A stretch of 64,000 nucleotides of DNA from positions 1,946,919 through 2,010,918 of the forward strand of contig NC_014150.1 of the NCBI RefSeq assembly GCF_000092845.1, in the 5' to 3' direction. The position numbers and the translations under genes are program-made. How positions within the stretch are numbered: position 1 is the first letter of the stretch; each line of letters begins with the position of its first letter. Shown piece by piece: positions 39,992 to 49,187 of this stretch. Below the pieces are notes generated by a model. It was not told the DNA's origin and did not search any database. It saw nothing but the letters and a program-made list of their open reading frames with translations. Origin of the DNA: Brachyspira murdochii DSM 12563. Its GTDB lineage: Bacteria > Spirochaetota > Brachyspiria > Brachyspirales > Brachyspiraceae.

Positions 39992-41242
39992 ATGAAAATT
40001 ATTAAATACATATTAATATACTCTTTTATGATAACATTAAGCAATCTGCTATTTGCTAATAGTTTCAAAGTAATATCAAGACAGGGAGAGGCATCTGTAA
40101 TAGTTAATGAAGAGCATGCTGATATAGATGTTAAAAAAAGTTTTCCAGACGATTATTTCTCAATATCTACAAAAGAGGAATCATATTTGGTAATAGATAA
40201 TGGGGAGAAATCTATTATACTTATGCCGAGTTCAAAACTAACATACGAAAGCAGCAATTTTACTTTGCATTCTGGGTATATGTATATAAAAAGCAAACAT
40301 AATGATGATATTAATATGACTATAACAAAAGATGAAAGAGGATATGATTTTAAAGGAAAATCATTTGCTGTTGTAGCATATGATGATGAAATATCAGTAA
40401 TAACATATAATAACGCCGTAAAAATAACTCCTTCATCATCTTTAGGTGTAAGCTATTTTTTGGAGCCTAATCATAAAACTTCTATAATACCTATTCTTGA
40501 CGGACCATACAGAACAACAGAAAATGAAAAATCGTTAATAGAAAGCGTATCAAGACAATTAGAAATGGAAGTTGCAAGCCATCTTAATGAAGATATAGAC
40601 AGATATAATTTCAAGATAATGGAAGGAACAAAAAATGAAAACACAATATATAGAGTAGTTCACCCAGAAAAAGGACCTAATATATTTTTGATAGTTCCGC
40701 ATGGAAGCGAAAGAGTAGGAACTGATGTTGCTATGGAAAGAATTAATATGCCTATAAAAAAAGGAAGCCTTACTATAGTGCCTATTGCCGTACCTGAAGC
40801 ATACAGAAAAAATACTAGGGCAATAGAGGGACAGGATATTAATAACAGATTCTTTGATAAAAAAGTGAGCAGAACCGATACGGATAAATTAGCTAAAGAG
40901 TATATGAAAATGCTTGATGAATATGATATAGATGTGGTGCTTACTCTTCATGAGGGCAATGGATTTAAAGAGTTTTTCGGAGATTCTATTATATATGACA
41001 GCAGAAAATTAGATGATAAAGTTGTGAGTGTGCTTAATAATATTAATTCAAGAATAGAGCCTATGAAATTTAAATTCAGACAAATGTATTATCCTATGCC
41101 TACTACTATAACATATTATGCTGCTAAAAAAAATATAGAATCTTTTGGAATAGAATTAACTAGAAATTTGGATTATGATAAAAAAAGAATAATTATGCAT
41201 ACTATATTAAGCGAATTCTTAAAAATATACGGTATGGAATAA
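39992..41242 (+). CDS. FecR-like domain fused to M14/AstE-type zinc carboxypeptidase
   Basis: A 416-residue secreted protein. A signal peptide covers about residues 1-23 (cleavage after LLFANS). Residues about 25-160 look like a FecR beta-domain (VISRQGEASVIVNEEHADID, LMPSSKLTYESSNFTLHSGY). The C-terminal half has the M14 zinc site: IFLIVPHGSERVGTDVAMER (His and Glu ligands), RAIEGQDINNRFFD, and DVVLTLHEGNGFKEF (third ligand His). AstE/aspartoacylase or peptidoglycan carboxypeptidase activity is plausible. The fusion with FecR is unusual. Confidence 0.65.
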   Translation: MKIIKYILIYSFMITLSNLLFANSFKVISRQGEASVIVNEEHADIDVKKSFPDDYFSISTKEESYLVIDNGEKSIILMPSSKLTYESSNFTLHSGYMYIKSKHNDDINMTITKDERGYDFKGKSFAVVAYDDEISVITYNNAVKITPSSSLGVSYFLEPNHKTSIIPILDGPYRTTENEKSLIESVSRQLEMEVASHLNEDIDRYNFKIMEGTKNENTIYRVVHPEKGPNIFLIVPHGSERVGTDVAMERINMPIKKGSLTIVPIAVPEAYRKNTRAIEGQDINNRFFDKKVSRTDTDKLAKEYMKMLDEYDIDVVLTLHEGNGFKEFFGDSIIYDSRKLDDKVVSVLNNINSRIEPMKFKFRQMYYPMPTTITYYAAKKNIESFGIELTRNLDYDKKRIIMHTILSEFLKIYGME

Positions 41243-41283
41243 TATTTAATAAAAAAATATAAAAATATAACTTGGAGAAAATA

Positions 41284-41700
41284 ATGAAATCTTACAGAAA
41301 AGTATTAGAAATAAATTACCCTAAAAGAAGAGGATATATCAATATAACACCAGAGGTACAAAAATGTTTAGATGAAAGCGGCATAAAAGAGGGACTAGTT
41401 TTATGCAATGCCATGAATATAACAGCAAGCGTATTTATAAATGATGATGAAAGCGGACTTCATAATGATTTTGAAGTGTGGCTTGAAAAATTAGCTCCGG
41501 AAAAGCCTCATATCCAATATAAACATAACGGATACGAAGATAATGCTGATGCTCATATGAAAAGACAATTAATGGGAAGAGAGGTTGTTGTAGCTGTTAC
41601 AGATGGGAAATTAGATTTCGGAACTTGGGAGCAAATTTTTTACGGTGAATATGACGGAAAAAGATTAAAAAGAGTATTAATAAAAATCATAGGCGAATGA
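41284..41700 (+). CDS. yjbQ: YjbQ family protein (UPF0047)
   Basis: 138 residues from ATG 41284 with GGAG 5 bases upstream (a longer frame from TTG 41272 would swallow this site). The family motifs are present: [40 protein letters not shown], and [18 protein letters not shown]. YjbQ-like proteins show secondary thiamine-phosphate synthase activity; the true role is unsettled. It is 41 bases after the FecR/M14 gene. Confidence 0.9.
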   Translation: MKSYRKVLEINYPKRRGYINITPEVQKCLDESGIKEGLVLCNAMNITASVFINDDESGLHNDFEVWLEKLAPEKPHIQYKHNGYEDNADAHMKRQLMGREVVVAVTDGKLDFGTWEQIFYGEYDGKRLKRVLIKIIGE

Positions 41701-41769
41701 TTATTGATTATATATAAAAATAAACTATCATATTTTTTATATCAGCTAAATATTATGAGTTAAACACTA

Positions 41770-41797
41770 TTGACATTATACTATACTTGGGTATAAT
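41770..41797 (+). promoter_or_regulatory. Consensus promoter with no intact gene behind it
   Basis: TTGACA (41770-41775), 16-base spacer, TATAAT (41792-41797), the same geometry as the toxin-like promoter at 11410. It leads to a broken hydrophobic peptide frame. Confidence 0.7.
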
Positions 41798-41834
41798 ACT
41801 ATAAAAAATACAAGTACGGAGTTATTTTATATAT

Positions 41835-41918
41835 ATGTGAGGAATTAGCTGCATAATCGGGCTGATTATATTTGTAGTAGTGAGTTTAATAGAGAAGATT
41901 AAAGGAAAAAAAGAATAA
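41835..41918 (+). pseudogene. Broken small hydrophobic peptide (ATG directly followed by TGA)
   Basis: ATG (41835-41837) is followed at once by TGA, and then an uninterrupted frame reads GISCIIGLIIFVVVSLIE, KIKGKKE, stop at 41916-41918: a membrane helix with a basic tail like peptide 1 at 11471. GGAG lies 12 bases upstream of the ATG. With a perfect promoter upstream this looks like a recently inactivated type I toxin-like gene. Confidence 0.5.
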
Positions 41919-41925
41919 ATTATAC

Positions 41926-42339
41926 TTACTCTTTTGAATATTTTTCAATAAGTTCATCTATTAATTTTATTTTATCCTTATTTTTTATATGATAAAATTT
42001 ACCTATAGTAGCAGGAAAATAATCTTCTTCTTTAAGTTTATATATTTTTACTTTCGCTGCTATTACCCAATCTGAAATATTTATCCTCTCTATTTCATTT
42101 TTATTAAATTTAATATCAAATTTATCTAAAGAATCAGAATCAGTTTTAGCAATAGCAACGGCAACTGTGGTAAGTCCGTCTGCTATCATTATTTTTGTGC
42201 CTTTAAAAAACTTTTTTTCTTTTACTTTTTGCACTCCAGCTTTCACTTCAGCAAATACTATATTATGATTATAAAATATATCAAGAAGTTTTATCTCTCC
42301 TTCTTTTCCTCTTCTGCTTCCAAACTTCACATACTGCAT
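41926..42339 (-). CDS. Hypothetical protein next to the RNA repair gene
   Basis: A 137-residue soluble protein (MQYVKFGSRRGKEGEIKLLD...), no signal peptide. It contains FKGTKIMIADGLTTVAVAIA and INISDWVIAAKVKIYKL strands and a charged C-terminal helix. It lies 51 bases downstream of the RNA repair gene on the same strand, so may be co-transcribed and functionally related. Family not recognised. Confidence 0.5.
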   Translation of the reverse strand: MQYVKFGSRRGKEGEIKLLDIFYNHNIVFAEVKAGVQKVKEKKFFKGTKIMIADGLTTVAVAIAKTDSDSLDKFDIKFNKNEIERINISDWVIAAKVKIYKLKEEDYFPATIGKFYHIKNKDKIKLIDELIEKYSKE

Positions 42340-42390
42340 TTTTATTCTCCTAAAAAATTATTAATTCATTAAATTAAACTAATTCATATT

Positions 42391-44685
42391 TTATTTAAGC
42401 TCATCTAAAACTTCATTATAACTTTTTAATACTTCATCTATAGTAAGACTTCTCCATTCTTTTAATTTATTTTCTCTTTTATATTTATTAAATATTTTAT
42501 TTCCAGTAAAAATAACATGCTGATTAGGATAATGAATATTTAATGAATGACTTAATCTATTTAAACGCATAGCCTCTGATCTTAATGCCTTCTTAATAAT
42601 ATAAAAAGGACATTTTACTTTTACCATAAATCCATTATCATCTTCAAATACCACACCCTCATAGTCTATAGAAAAATCATCAATATATTTATAAAACATT
42701 TTTTTTATATAATTATTATATTCATCTCTTGAAATATTATCATCTGGTTTTTCAAATATTTCTATTCTCTCTTTTATTTGAAACTGCGATGATATTTCTT
42801 TATCTGATAACTCTTCATAGGATAATTTTCTAAAACTCTCTTCATTGTATATAATATCAAGTAAAACCAATAAAGATTTATCATAAACAATAGGGTGGGA
42901 AGAATCTTTTAAGTGTATGCATTCAAATACAAATGTGGTATTATTTTTTTTACAGTATTCTTTTATAAAGTTTTTGTTTTCTTCAGTTAATAAACTTTCT
43001 GCCCAAGAGGTCATCTTTGTATTGATAGAACTTTTTGTAGCAAATATTAACTCATCTCTTATTTTATCCAAAAATACCAAAAATAAATATCCGTTATATT
43101 TTTTGTATACGCTTACTGGAAACTTTATATTTTTCTCTAAACTTTTTAATTTAGTTTCATTAACTTCATCATAATTAAAAAATTTATTATAGCTTCTTCC
43201 TGCTATTTCTTTAGTATCATTATATCTGTATAATCCTCTTGCTTTAATAGTCTGTTCATTCCATAATCTTTTATAAAACACACTCTCTGAAAAATTAGTT
43301 GAATAAACTGTATCATAATATTTAAAGCGTACAAGATTATTATTTTCTGTATCAAATAAATCATCTATCTTTTTATCATTTTGATAATGCTCTACAGATA
43401 AATCATTCAAATTCAAAATTATCAAATCCTCCCCATACTCAACAGAGTTTTCTATACAATAGGCATTATCATTTATTTTGCATAAATTATCTTCTAATTC
43501 ACTTTGAAGTACATTTCTATGACCGAATATCTGAATAATATCATTGTGATTTTCTTTAAATCTGTTTCCTGCTTCTATGTAAGATTTATACTTGTCTTCA
43601 TCATAATTATATCCATATGTTACAATTCCATTTAAAAGAGAAGCTGGTATATGCTCGTACATTTTATCTATACCTGAATGATTAACAAAAAATTTCTTGC
43701 CTTTAAAAGTGAAGAAATAATAAAGTCTGAATCTCTTATAAAAACTTCTTATTTTCTTTTTGTAATTATTTAATTCTATTTCATTTAATATTTTCTCTTC
43801 TATAACATTATTATTATCATCTTTTGATTGCCTTATACTTGTAAATGATTGCTTTATCTCTCTATAAGTAGTTTTATAAAACTCCTGACTTGTAACTTTT
43901 ATATCATTAGCAAAGAAATTTAAGTTCACATCATGATTGCCTTCTATAAAATAAACATTACTTCCTATATCATTATTAAGGAAATAATCAATCAATTCTT
44001 TTGATTTACTTCCTCTGTCTATCAAATCGCCTGCAAATATATAAGCTATTTTCTCATCTTTAAAATAATTCTCTTTTTTTAAAAATTTTTTAAATACATC
44101 ATATTCGCCATGCAAATCTGGTATTACTTTTATATTATCATATTTTTCAAACTCTTTTTCATTTAAATAAAAACTGTCCCATTTTGAAGCCTCAAGCAAT
44201 GCAGTTTCAGCACTGTCATAATCCGAAGCCTTATAAATATTAGCTCCAGACAATTTAAAATCTTTCATACGCATAAAAAAGTCTTTTATAACTTCTTCTG
44301 ATATATTATTTCCAACTTCTCTATTTCTTACATTATCAATGCATTCTTTAAGAGATACATTATCAAATAAAACAGCAGCTATTCTGTATCCGTATTTTTT
44401 GGCAAGCTCTGTAATACTCTTCAAATTAAAAAGCCCAGTACTGTCTAATATAGTAAATAGCCCCAAACGAAATCTATTTTCTAATATGCTTAATATTAAA
44501 TTATTCCAAATATAAGAATTGTCTTTTTCAGAAATAGAAAGCCCATTTTCTCCATCTGGAAAAATACCTGAATATAATATTCTTAAACTATCAGAACTTA
44601 CACTGTAATTTTCAAGTTTAGCTTTTTTTATTGTGTAAGTTTTACCGCTTCCCTGAGCTCCTACTGTTATAATTAATACTTTCAA
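42391..44685 (-). CDS. Three-domain RNA repair enzyme: kinase, phosphatase, T4 Rnl1-like ligase
   Basis: A 764-residue protein. Kinase: P-loop GAQGSGKT (9-16) with SSDSLR. Metallophosphatase: VIPDLHGEYD (Asp190, His192), FAGDLIDRGS (220) and EGNHD (249-252). Ligase: KKYNG with nucleotidyl-accepting Lys529, then FVFECIHLKDSSHPIVYD, DYEGVVFEDDNG and VKVKCPFY, the Rnl1 motifs IIIa, IV and V. It would heal and seal broken RNA ends, as Pnkp does. No hen1 methyltransferase gene lies beside it; a Nudix gene does, 35 bases upstream. Confidence 0.87.
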   Translation of the reverse strand: MKVLIITVGAQGSGKTYTIKKAKLENYSVSSDSLRILYSGIFPDGENGLSISEKDNSYIWNNLILSILENRFRLGLFTILDSTGLFNLKSITELAKKYGYRIAAVLFDNVSLKECIDNVRNREVGNNISEEVIKDFFMRMKDFKLSGANIYKASDYDSAETALLEASKWDSFYLNEKEFEKYDNIKVIPDLHGEYDVFKKFLKKENYFKDEKIAYIFAGDLIDRGSKSKELIDYFLNNDIGSNVYFIEGNHDVNLNFFANDIKVTSQEFYKTTYREIKQSFTSIRQSKDDNNNVIEEKILNEIELNNYKKKIRSFYKRFRLYYFFTFKGKKFFVNHSGIDKMYEHIPASLLNGIVTYGYNYDEDKYKSYIEAGNRFKENHNDIIQIFGHRNVLQSELEDNLCKINDNAYCIENSVEYGEDLIILNLNDLSVEHYQNDKKIDDLFDTENNNLVRFKYYDTVYSTNFSESVFYKRLWNEQTIKARGLYRYNDTKEIAGRSYNKFFNYDEVNETKLKSLEKNIKFPVSVYKKYNGYLFLVFLDKIRDELIFATKSSINTKMTSWAESLLTEENKNFIKEYCKKNNTTFVFECIHLKDSSHPIVYDKSLLVLLDIIYNEESFRKLSYEELSDKEISSQFQIKERIEIFEKPDDNISRDEYNNYIKKMFYKYIDDFSIDYEGVVFEDDNGFMVKVKCPFYIIKKALRSEAMRLNRLSHSLNIHYPNQHVIFTGNKIFNKYKRENKLKEWRSLTIDEVLKSYNEVLDELK

Positions 44686-44720
44686 TTTAAACCTCTTTTA
44701 ATCATTAAACTATTTTTTTA

Positions 44721-45233
44721 TTATTTAAGTTTATCATAAATATCATAAAAATATCTTATAGAAGATACAATTTTTTTGTTTTTGCACATCTCAAAATATT
44801 TTTCTCTGTCTACTATCATAGCTTCACTTACTTCATTTTCCTGCAAAATTAAATTTTCTAATTTTACATCTCTTCTAAACATAAAGGCATCTATTATAGT
44901 TTTTGAACGCTCCAGTATAAAAGAAGTTAAAAATATACCTTCTTCTTTTTCAAATGACAAACCAATCTCCTCTTTAATCTCTCTTATAGCTCCTTCAATA
45001 CTGCTTTCCCCAGTAAGTATAGAGCCTTCTGTACATTCCCATTTATTAGGACATATTTTTTTACTTTTGTGCCTTTTAGTCATTATAACTTCATCATTAC
45101 TATTTACCACCCAAGCATGTATAACTATATGATATTCATTTTTTCTTAAAGGAAGTCCCCTTTGATGAATGCGTCCTGTTTTTTGCTTGTTTCTATTATA
45201 AACGTCCCAAATCTCTGTCATAGTATTTTCCAT
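44721..45233 (-). CDS. Nudix hydrolase
   Basis: A 170-residue protein. The Nudix box is complete: GSILTGESSIEGAIREIKEE followed by IGL, at about residues 69-91. The N-terminal WDVYNRNKQKTGRIHQRG and CPNKWECTEG resemble the IPP isomerase-like/YfcD subgroup. Start may be Met1 (45233) or Met5 (45221). It is upstream of the RNA repair enzyme and may act on nucleotide by-products, or be unrelated. Confidence 0.85.
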   Translation of the reverse strand: MENTMTEIWDVYNRNKQKTGRIHQRGLPLRKNEYHIVIHAWVVNSNDEVIMTKRHKSKKICPNKWECTEGSILTGESSIEGAIREIKEEIGLSFEKEEGIFLTSFILERSKTIIDAFMFRRDVKLENLILQENEVSEAMIVDREKYFEMCKNKKIVSSIRYFYDIYDKLK

Positions 45234-45263
45234 AAATAAATTAAATAATAATTCTTGATAATA

Positions 45264-45304
45264 AAAAAGCCCCCTTAAAAAGACTTATTTTTTAAGAAGG
45301 CTTT
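45264..45304 (-). terminator. Rho-independent terminator after dppA
   Basis: Minus-strand stem AAAGCCTTCTTAAAAAA ... TTTTTAAGGGGGCTTT followed by a T-run, 32 bases past the dppA stop. It separates dppA from the Nudix gene. Confidence 0.8.
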
Positions 45305-45335
45305 CATAAGTTATCGGACTTTTATATTATAAAAT

Positions 45336-46142
45336 TTATAATATAAATTTCAAGGCTCTTAATATCTCATAATAGTCATTATTTTCAAAAACTACAGTGG
45401 TATCATTAATTTTTTTAGCATTAGGATAGAATGATACTTTATGAGCATATCCATGTTCTTTATAGCAAACTTCAAGTTTAAAATGATTAGGAAGTTTTAA
45501 TAATTTGCCCTTAAAATCCTGACTTAATGCTTCTTTAGTCTTTTCTTTAATCATTTTTACCATTAAATTTGGAGAATAATTAATAGTAGAATATCCTATA
45601 CCCTCTTTTACAGGAAGTGTTATTAAATTGGGGTGATTAGGATTCATCTTCATAGCTTCTTCACATAATCCTTTATCGCCAGACAAAAATACTGTAGGAA
45701 CTTTCCTATAAGCTGCAGCATAACTAAAAAACATAAACTCGCTTGCCAAAACTTCATTAAGTTTCACATATACATTTCTATTATTCATAGTATGCGAAAG
45801 AGGATTATTTCCAATAGAAGCTGCATTATGATACCCTATAAACATAGCCGCATCAAAGCTCTCATCAATACCTTCTACCATAGAATAAGGATCTCCGCTC
45901 CATCTTCTATGTATCTTTACGCATTCCGGCAAAGCTGTTTGATCTATATTCATAGCAGAGTCATGTGCATCTTTTACAAATATTTCTTTAGCTCCTGCCG
46001 CTATAGCTCCTTCGCATGCTGCATTAACTTCTTTAGTCATTTGCAGAGTATGCTCTTTATAAGTTAAACTTCCTGCATCCGTATCTGGCCATTGTGTAGT
46101 TGTAGTAATTCCCTCAATATCCGCACTAATAAAAACTTTCAT
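45336..46142 (-). CDS. dppA: D-aminopeptidase DppA-like (M55)
   Basis: A 268-residue protein starting with the M55 signature MKVFISADIEGITTTTQW (SxDxEG, zinc-binding Asp/Glu). It continues with EIFVKDAHDSAMNID, FIGYHNAASIGNNPLSHTMN (ligand His), NEVLASEFMFFSYAAAYRKV and FLSGDKGLCEEA. DppA enzymes are decameric zinc D-aminopeptidases that trim D-amino acid peptides, for example from peptidoglycan. Usual length. Monocistronic. Confidence 0.92.
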   Translation of the reverse strand: MKVFISADIEGITTTTQWPDTDAGSLTYKEHTLQMTKEVNAACEGAIAAGAKEIFVKDAHDSAMNIDQTALPECVKIHRRWSGDPYSMVEGIDESFDAAMFIGYHNAASIGNNPLSHTMNNRNVYVKLNEVLASEFMFFSYAAAYRKVPTVFLSGDKGLCEEAMKMNPNHPNLITLPVKEGIGYSTINYSPNLMVKMIKEKTKEALSQDFKGKLLKLPNHFKLEVCYKEHGYAHKVSFYPNAKKINDTTVVFENNDYYEILRALKFIL

Positions 46143-46241
46143 ATAATTCCTCTAACATTTAAAAATTTATTTTAATGATTAAAAACTATATTATATTTCT
46201 CATTTTATTCAATATGTTAATTATTAGTTTTTATAAAAATA

Positions 46242-46250
46242 TGCTATAAT
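46242..46250 (+). promoter_or_regulatory. Extended -10 promoter of the type IIL RM gene
   Basis: TGCTATAAT ends 26 bases before the ATG of the RM gene. A matching -35 is weak, as expected for extended -10 promoters. GGAG (46264-46267) is the ribosome binding site. Confidence 0.5.
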
Positions 46251-46276
46251 AAAAAATATATTAGGAGTTTGTATTT

Positions 46277-49006
46277 ATGGCTAATTTATCTTGGAATGAA
46301 ATAAAAAACAGAGCTTTAGACTTTCAAAAAAAATGGCAGAATGAAAAAAGAGAGAATGCAGAAAAGCAGACTTTTTATAATGAGTTTTTTGAAGTTTTCG
46401 GAATAAGCAGGAGAAGAGTTGCTAGTTTTGAAGAACCTATAAAAAAATTAAATAATAAACAAGGATTTATAGATTTATTTTGGAAGGGTGTATTATTAGT
46501 TGAGCATAAATCATTAGGCAAAAACTTAGAAGAAGCAAAAGCACAGGCATTTGAATATTTTGAGGGATTAAAAGAAAGCGAACTTCCTAGATATATATTA
46601 GTTTCTGACTTTAATAATTTTGAACTTTTTGATTTAGATGAAAATCAAGAATACAAGTTTGAGTTTAAAGATTTTTATAAAAATATAAAATTATTCGGAT
46701 TTATAGCGGGATATCAGAAAAGGGTTTATAAAGATTTAGAGCCTGCCAATATAAAGGCTTCAGAACTTATGGGAAAACTATATGATAAGCTTGCAAAAAA
46801 CAATTATAAACAGCATGATTTAGAATTATTTTTGGTGAGGGTGCTTTTTTGTTTATTTGCTGATGATACAGGAATATTCAAAAATGAAGATTTTAAATAT
46901 TTGATAGAAGATAAAACAAAAGAAGACGGAAGCGATACAGGAATATGGCTTCATCAATTATTTGAAGTGCTTGATACAAAAATAGAAGATAGACAAACTA
47001 ATTTAGATGAAACATTAAAGGAGTTTCCTTATATTAATGGTTCTTTATTTGAAAATACTGTAAGGATACCTTCATTTGATAAAGAGATGAGAGATGCTTT
47101 GATTGAATGCTGTTATTTTGATTGGAGCAATATATCTCCTGCAATATTCGGATCGCTTTTTCAATGCGTTGCTGATAAAGAAAAAAGGAGAAGTTTCGGA
47201 GAGCATTATACAAGCGAAAAAAATATAATGAAAACTATAAGTGCATTATTTTTAGATGAATTAAGAGAAGAGTTTGAGAAAGTAAAGACAAATAAAAATA
47301 AATTAAAAGAGTTTCATCAGAAGATATCAAAATTAAAATTTTTAGATCCTGCATGCGGCTGCGGAAACTTCTTAATTATAGCATACCGAGAAATAAGAGA
47401 ATTAGAAATAGATATATTAACAGAGCTTTATAAAGAAGATTTAAAAGACGGAGTATTATCTATAGACATTTCAAATTTATCTTTGATAGATGTTGATAAT
47501 TTTTACGGCATAGAAATAAATGAATTTCCTGCTAAAATAGCGGAAGTGGCTTTATGGCTTATGGATCATTTGATGAATTTAAAACTTTCTATTAAATTCG
47601 GCAGAGCATTTGAAAGAATACCATTAAAAAAATCGGCAGTTATAAAAAATGAAAATGCTTTGATTATAGATTGGAAAAATATAATAGATGTAAAAGAACT
47701 TTCGTATATACTTGGAAATCCTCCTTTTGTTGGAGCTAGAATGAAGAGCAAAGAACAAAGCGAGGAGATGAAAAAAGTATTTAATAATATGAAAGGATAC
47801 GGCGATTTAGACTATGTAAGTGCTTGGTATAAAAAGTCAGCTGAACTTATAAAGGGTACAAAAATAAAAGCTGCATTTGTTTCAACTAACTCTATAACGC
47901 AGGGTACACAGGTGAGCATATTATGGGAAAATCTTATAAAAGAATGCGGAGTTTATATACATTTTGCCCATAGAACTTTTGAATGGAATAATGAAGCTAA
48001 GGGCAAGGCACATGTTTACTGCGTAATAATAGGTTTTGCTAACTTTAATATTGATAAGAAAAGACTTTTTGACTATGAGGATATAAAGGGCGAACCTCAT
48101 GAAATAATAGCTGAAAATATTAATCCTTATTTAATAGATTTTGAAAATATTTTTATAGGGAGCAGAAATAAAAGTATTTCAGAAATTCCTAATATAGGAA
48201 TTGGTAATAAACCTATAGATGATGGTAATTATTTATTTAAAGAAGATGAAATGATAGAATTTATAAAAAATGAGCCTAATTCTGAAAAATATTTTTATAA
48301 ATGGACAGGTGCTAAATTATTTATAAATAGTGAAACTGATTATGTCTTATTAGCCTCAAAAATACCGCCTAATGAATTGAAAAAAATGCCTTTGGTTATG
48401 GAGAGAATAAAAAAGGTGAAAGAATTTAGAGAAAAAAGCAGCAGCAAGCCAACAAGAGATATAGCAAAATATCCAACAAAATTTCATATAGAAAATTTTC
48501 CAGAAAATAATTATTTACTTATTCCTAGAGTTTCTTCTGAAAGGAGAAAATATATTCCTATAGGATTTATGGACAAAAATACTATAGCTGGGGATTCTTG
48601 TCTTATAGTACCAAATGCTGAACTTTATCATTTTGGGGTGCTTACTTCAATCATGCATATGGTTTGGACAAAATATGTATGCGGAAAATTAGAAAGCAGA
48701 TACAGATATTCTAAAGATATAGTATACAACAATTTCCCTTGGCCGCTATCCATATCTGAAGAGCTTAAAACCAGCATAGAGATTAGGGCTAAAGGGGTGC
48801 TTAGTGCTAGGGCTATGTTTCCAGACTCTTCGCTTGCTGATCTTTATGATCCTTTGACTATGCCTAAAGTGTTGATTGATGCTCACAGCAAATTAGATTT
48901 AGAAGTTGATAAGGCGTACGGCGTCAAAAAAAATGAACTCAAAAATGAAAGTGAGAGGATTAAATTCCTATTCAAAATGTATGAAAAGTATATTGATAAT
49001 TTATGA
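46277..49006 (+). CDS. Type IIL restriction-modification enzyme (MmeI-like), single chain
   Basis: A 909-residue protein. The N-terminal nuclease reads FYNEFFEVFGISRRRVASFE and GFIDLFWKGVLLVEHKS, with Asp66 and Glu76-x-Lys78. The gamma-class methylase has FLDPACGCGNFLIIAYREI (motif I, near 355) and YILGNPPFVGARM (catalytic NPPF, near 480). The target-recognition domain and C-terminal helices follow (RYRYSKDIVYNNFPWP). Such enzymes methylate one strand and cut nearby with one polypeptide. It starts the defence island. Confidence 0.9.
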   Translation: MANLSWNEIKNRALDFQKKWQNEKRENAEKQTFYNEFFEVFGISRRRVASFEEPIKKLNNKQGFIDLFWKGVLLVEHKSLGKNLEEAKAQAFEYFEGLKESELPRYILVSDFNNFELFDLDENQEYKFEFKDFYKNIKLFGFIAGYQKRVYKDLEPANIKASELMGKLYDKLAKNNYKQHDLELFLVRVLFCLFADDTGIFKNEDFKYLIEDKTKEDGSDTGIWLHQLFEVLDTKIEDRQTNLDETLKEFPYINGSLFENTVRIPSFDKEMRDALIECCYFDWSNISPAIFGSLFQCVADKEKRRSFGEHYTSEKNIMKTISALFLDELREEFEKVKTNKNKLKEFHQKISKLKFLDPACGCGNFLIIAYREIRELEIDILTELYKEDLKDGVLSIDISNLSLIDVDNFYGIEINEFPAKIAEVALWLMDHLMNLKLSIKFGRAFERIPLKKSAVIKNENALIIDWKNIIDVKELSYILGNPPFVGARMKSKEQSEEMKKVFNNMKGYGDLDYVSAWYKKSAELIKGTKIKAAFVSTNSITQGTQVSILWENLIKECGVYIHFAHRTFEWNNEAKGKAHVYCVIIGFANFNIDKKRLFDYEDIKGEPHEIIAENINPYLIDFENIFIGSRNKSISEIPNIGIGNKPIDDGNYLFKEDEMIEFIKNEPNSEKYFYKWTGAKLFINSETDYVLLASKIPPNELKKMPLVMERIKKVKEFREKSSSKPTRDIAKYPTKFHIENFPENNYLLIPRVSSERRKYIPIGFMDKNTIAGDSCLIVPNAELYHFGVLTSIMHMVWTKYVCGKLESRYRYSKDIVYNNFPWPLSISEELKTSIEIRAKGVLSARAMFPDSSLADLYDPLTMPKVLIDAHSKLDLEVDKAYGVKKNELKNESERIKFLFKMYEKYIDNL

Positions 49007-49022
49007 TTTTGTTTTTATCAAC

Positions 49023-49050
49023 TTTTTTTGCTAAAAACAAAGCAAAAAAA
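49023..49050. repeat. 10-bp perfect inverted repeat after the RM gene
   Basis: TTTTTTTGCT / AGCAAAAAAA with loop AAAAACAA. The T-run is on the 5' arm, so it is not a classical terminator. Confidence 0.4.
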
Positions 49051-49187
49051 CAAATTATTTTTAATATAAAATATACTGTTTAGTGTTTAGGATATAATTA
49101 TGAATGAGAAAGAAAAACAATTAAATATTTGAAATAATGGAAATATGTTATAAAATATCATCATATTATAATTTAGGTTATTTTATT

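Noticed and set aside
49023-49050. Terminator after the type IIL RM gene
   Set aside because: The T-run is on the 5' side of the stem and A-run on the 3' side, opposite to a functional terminator.
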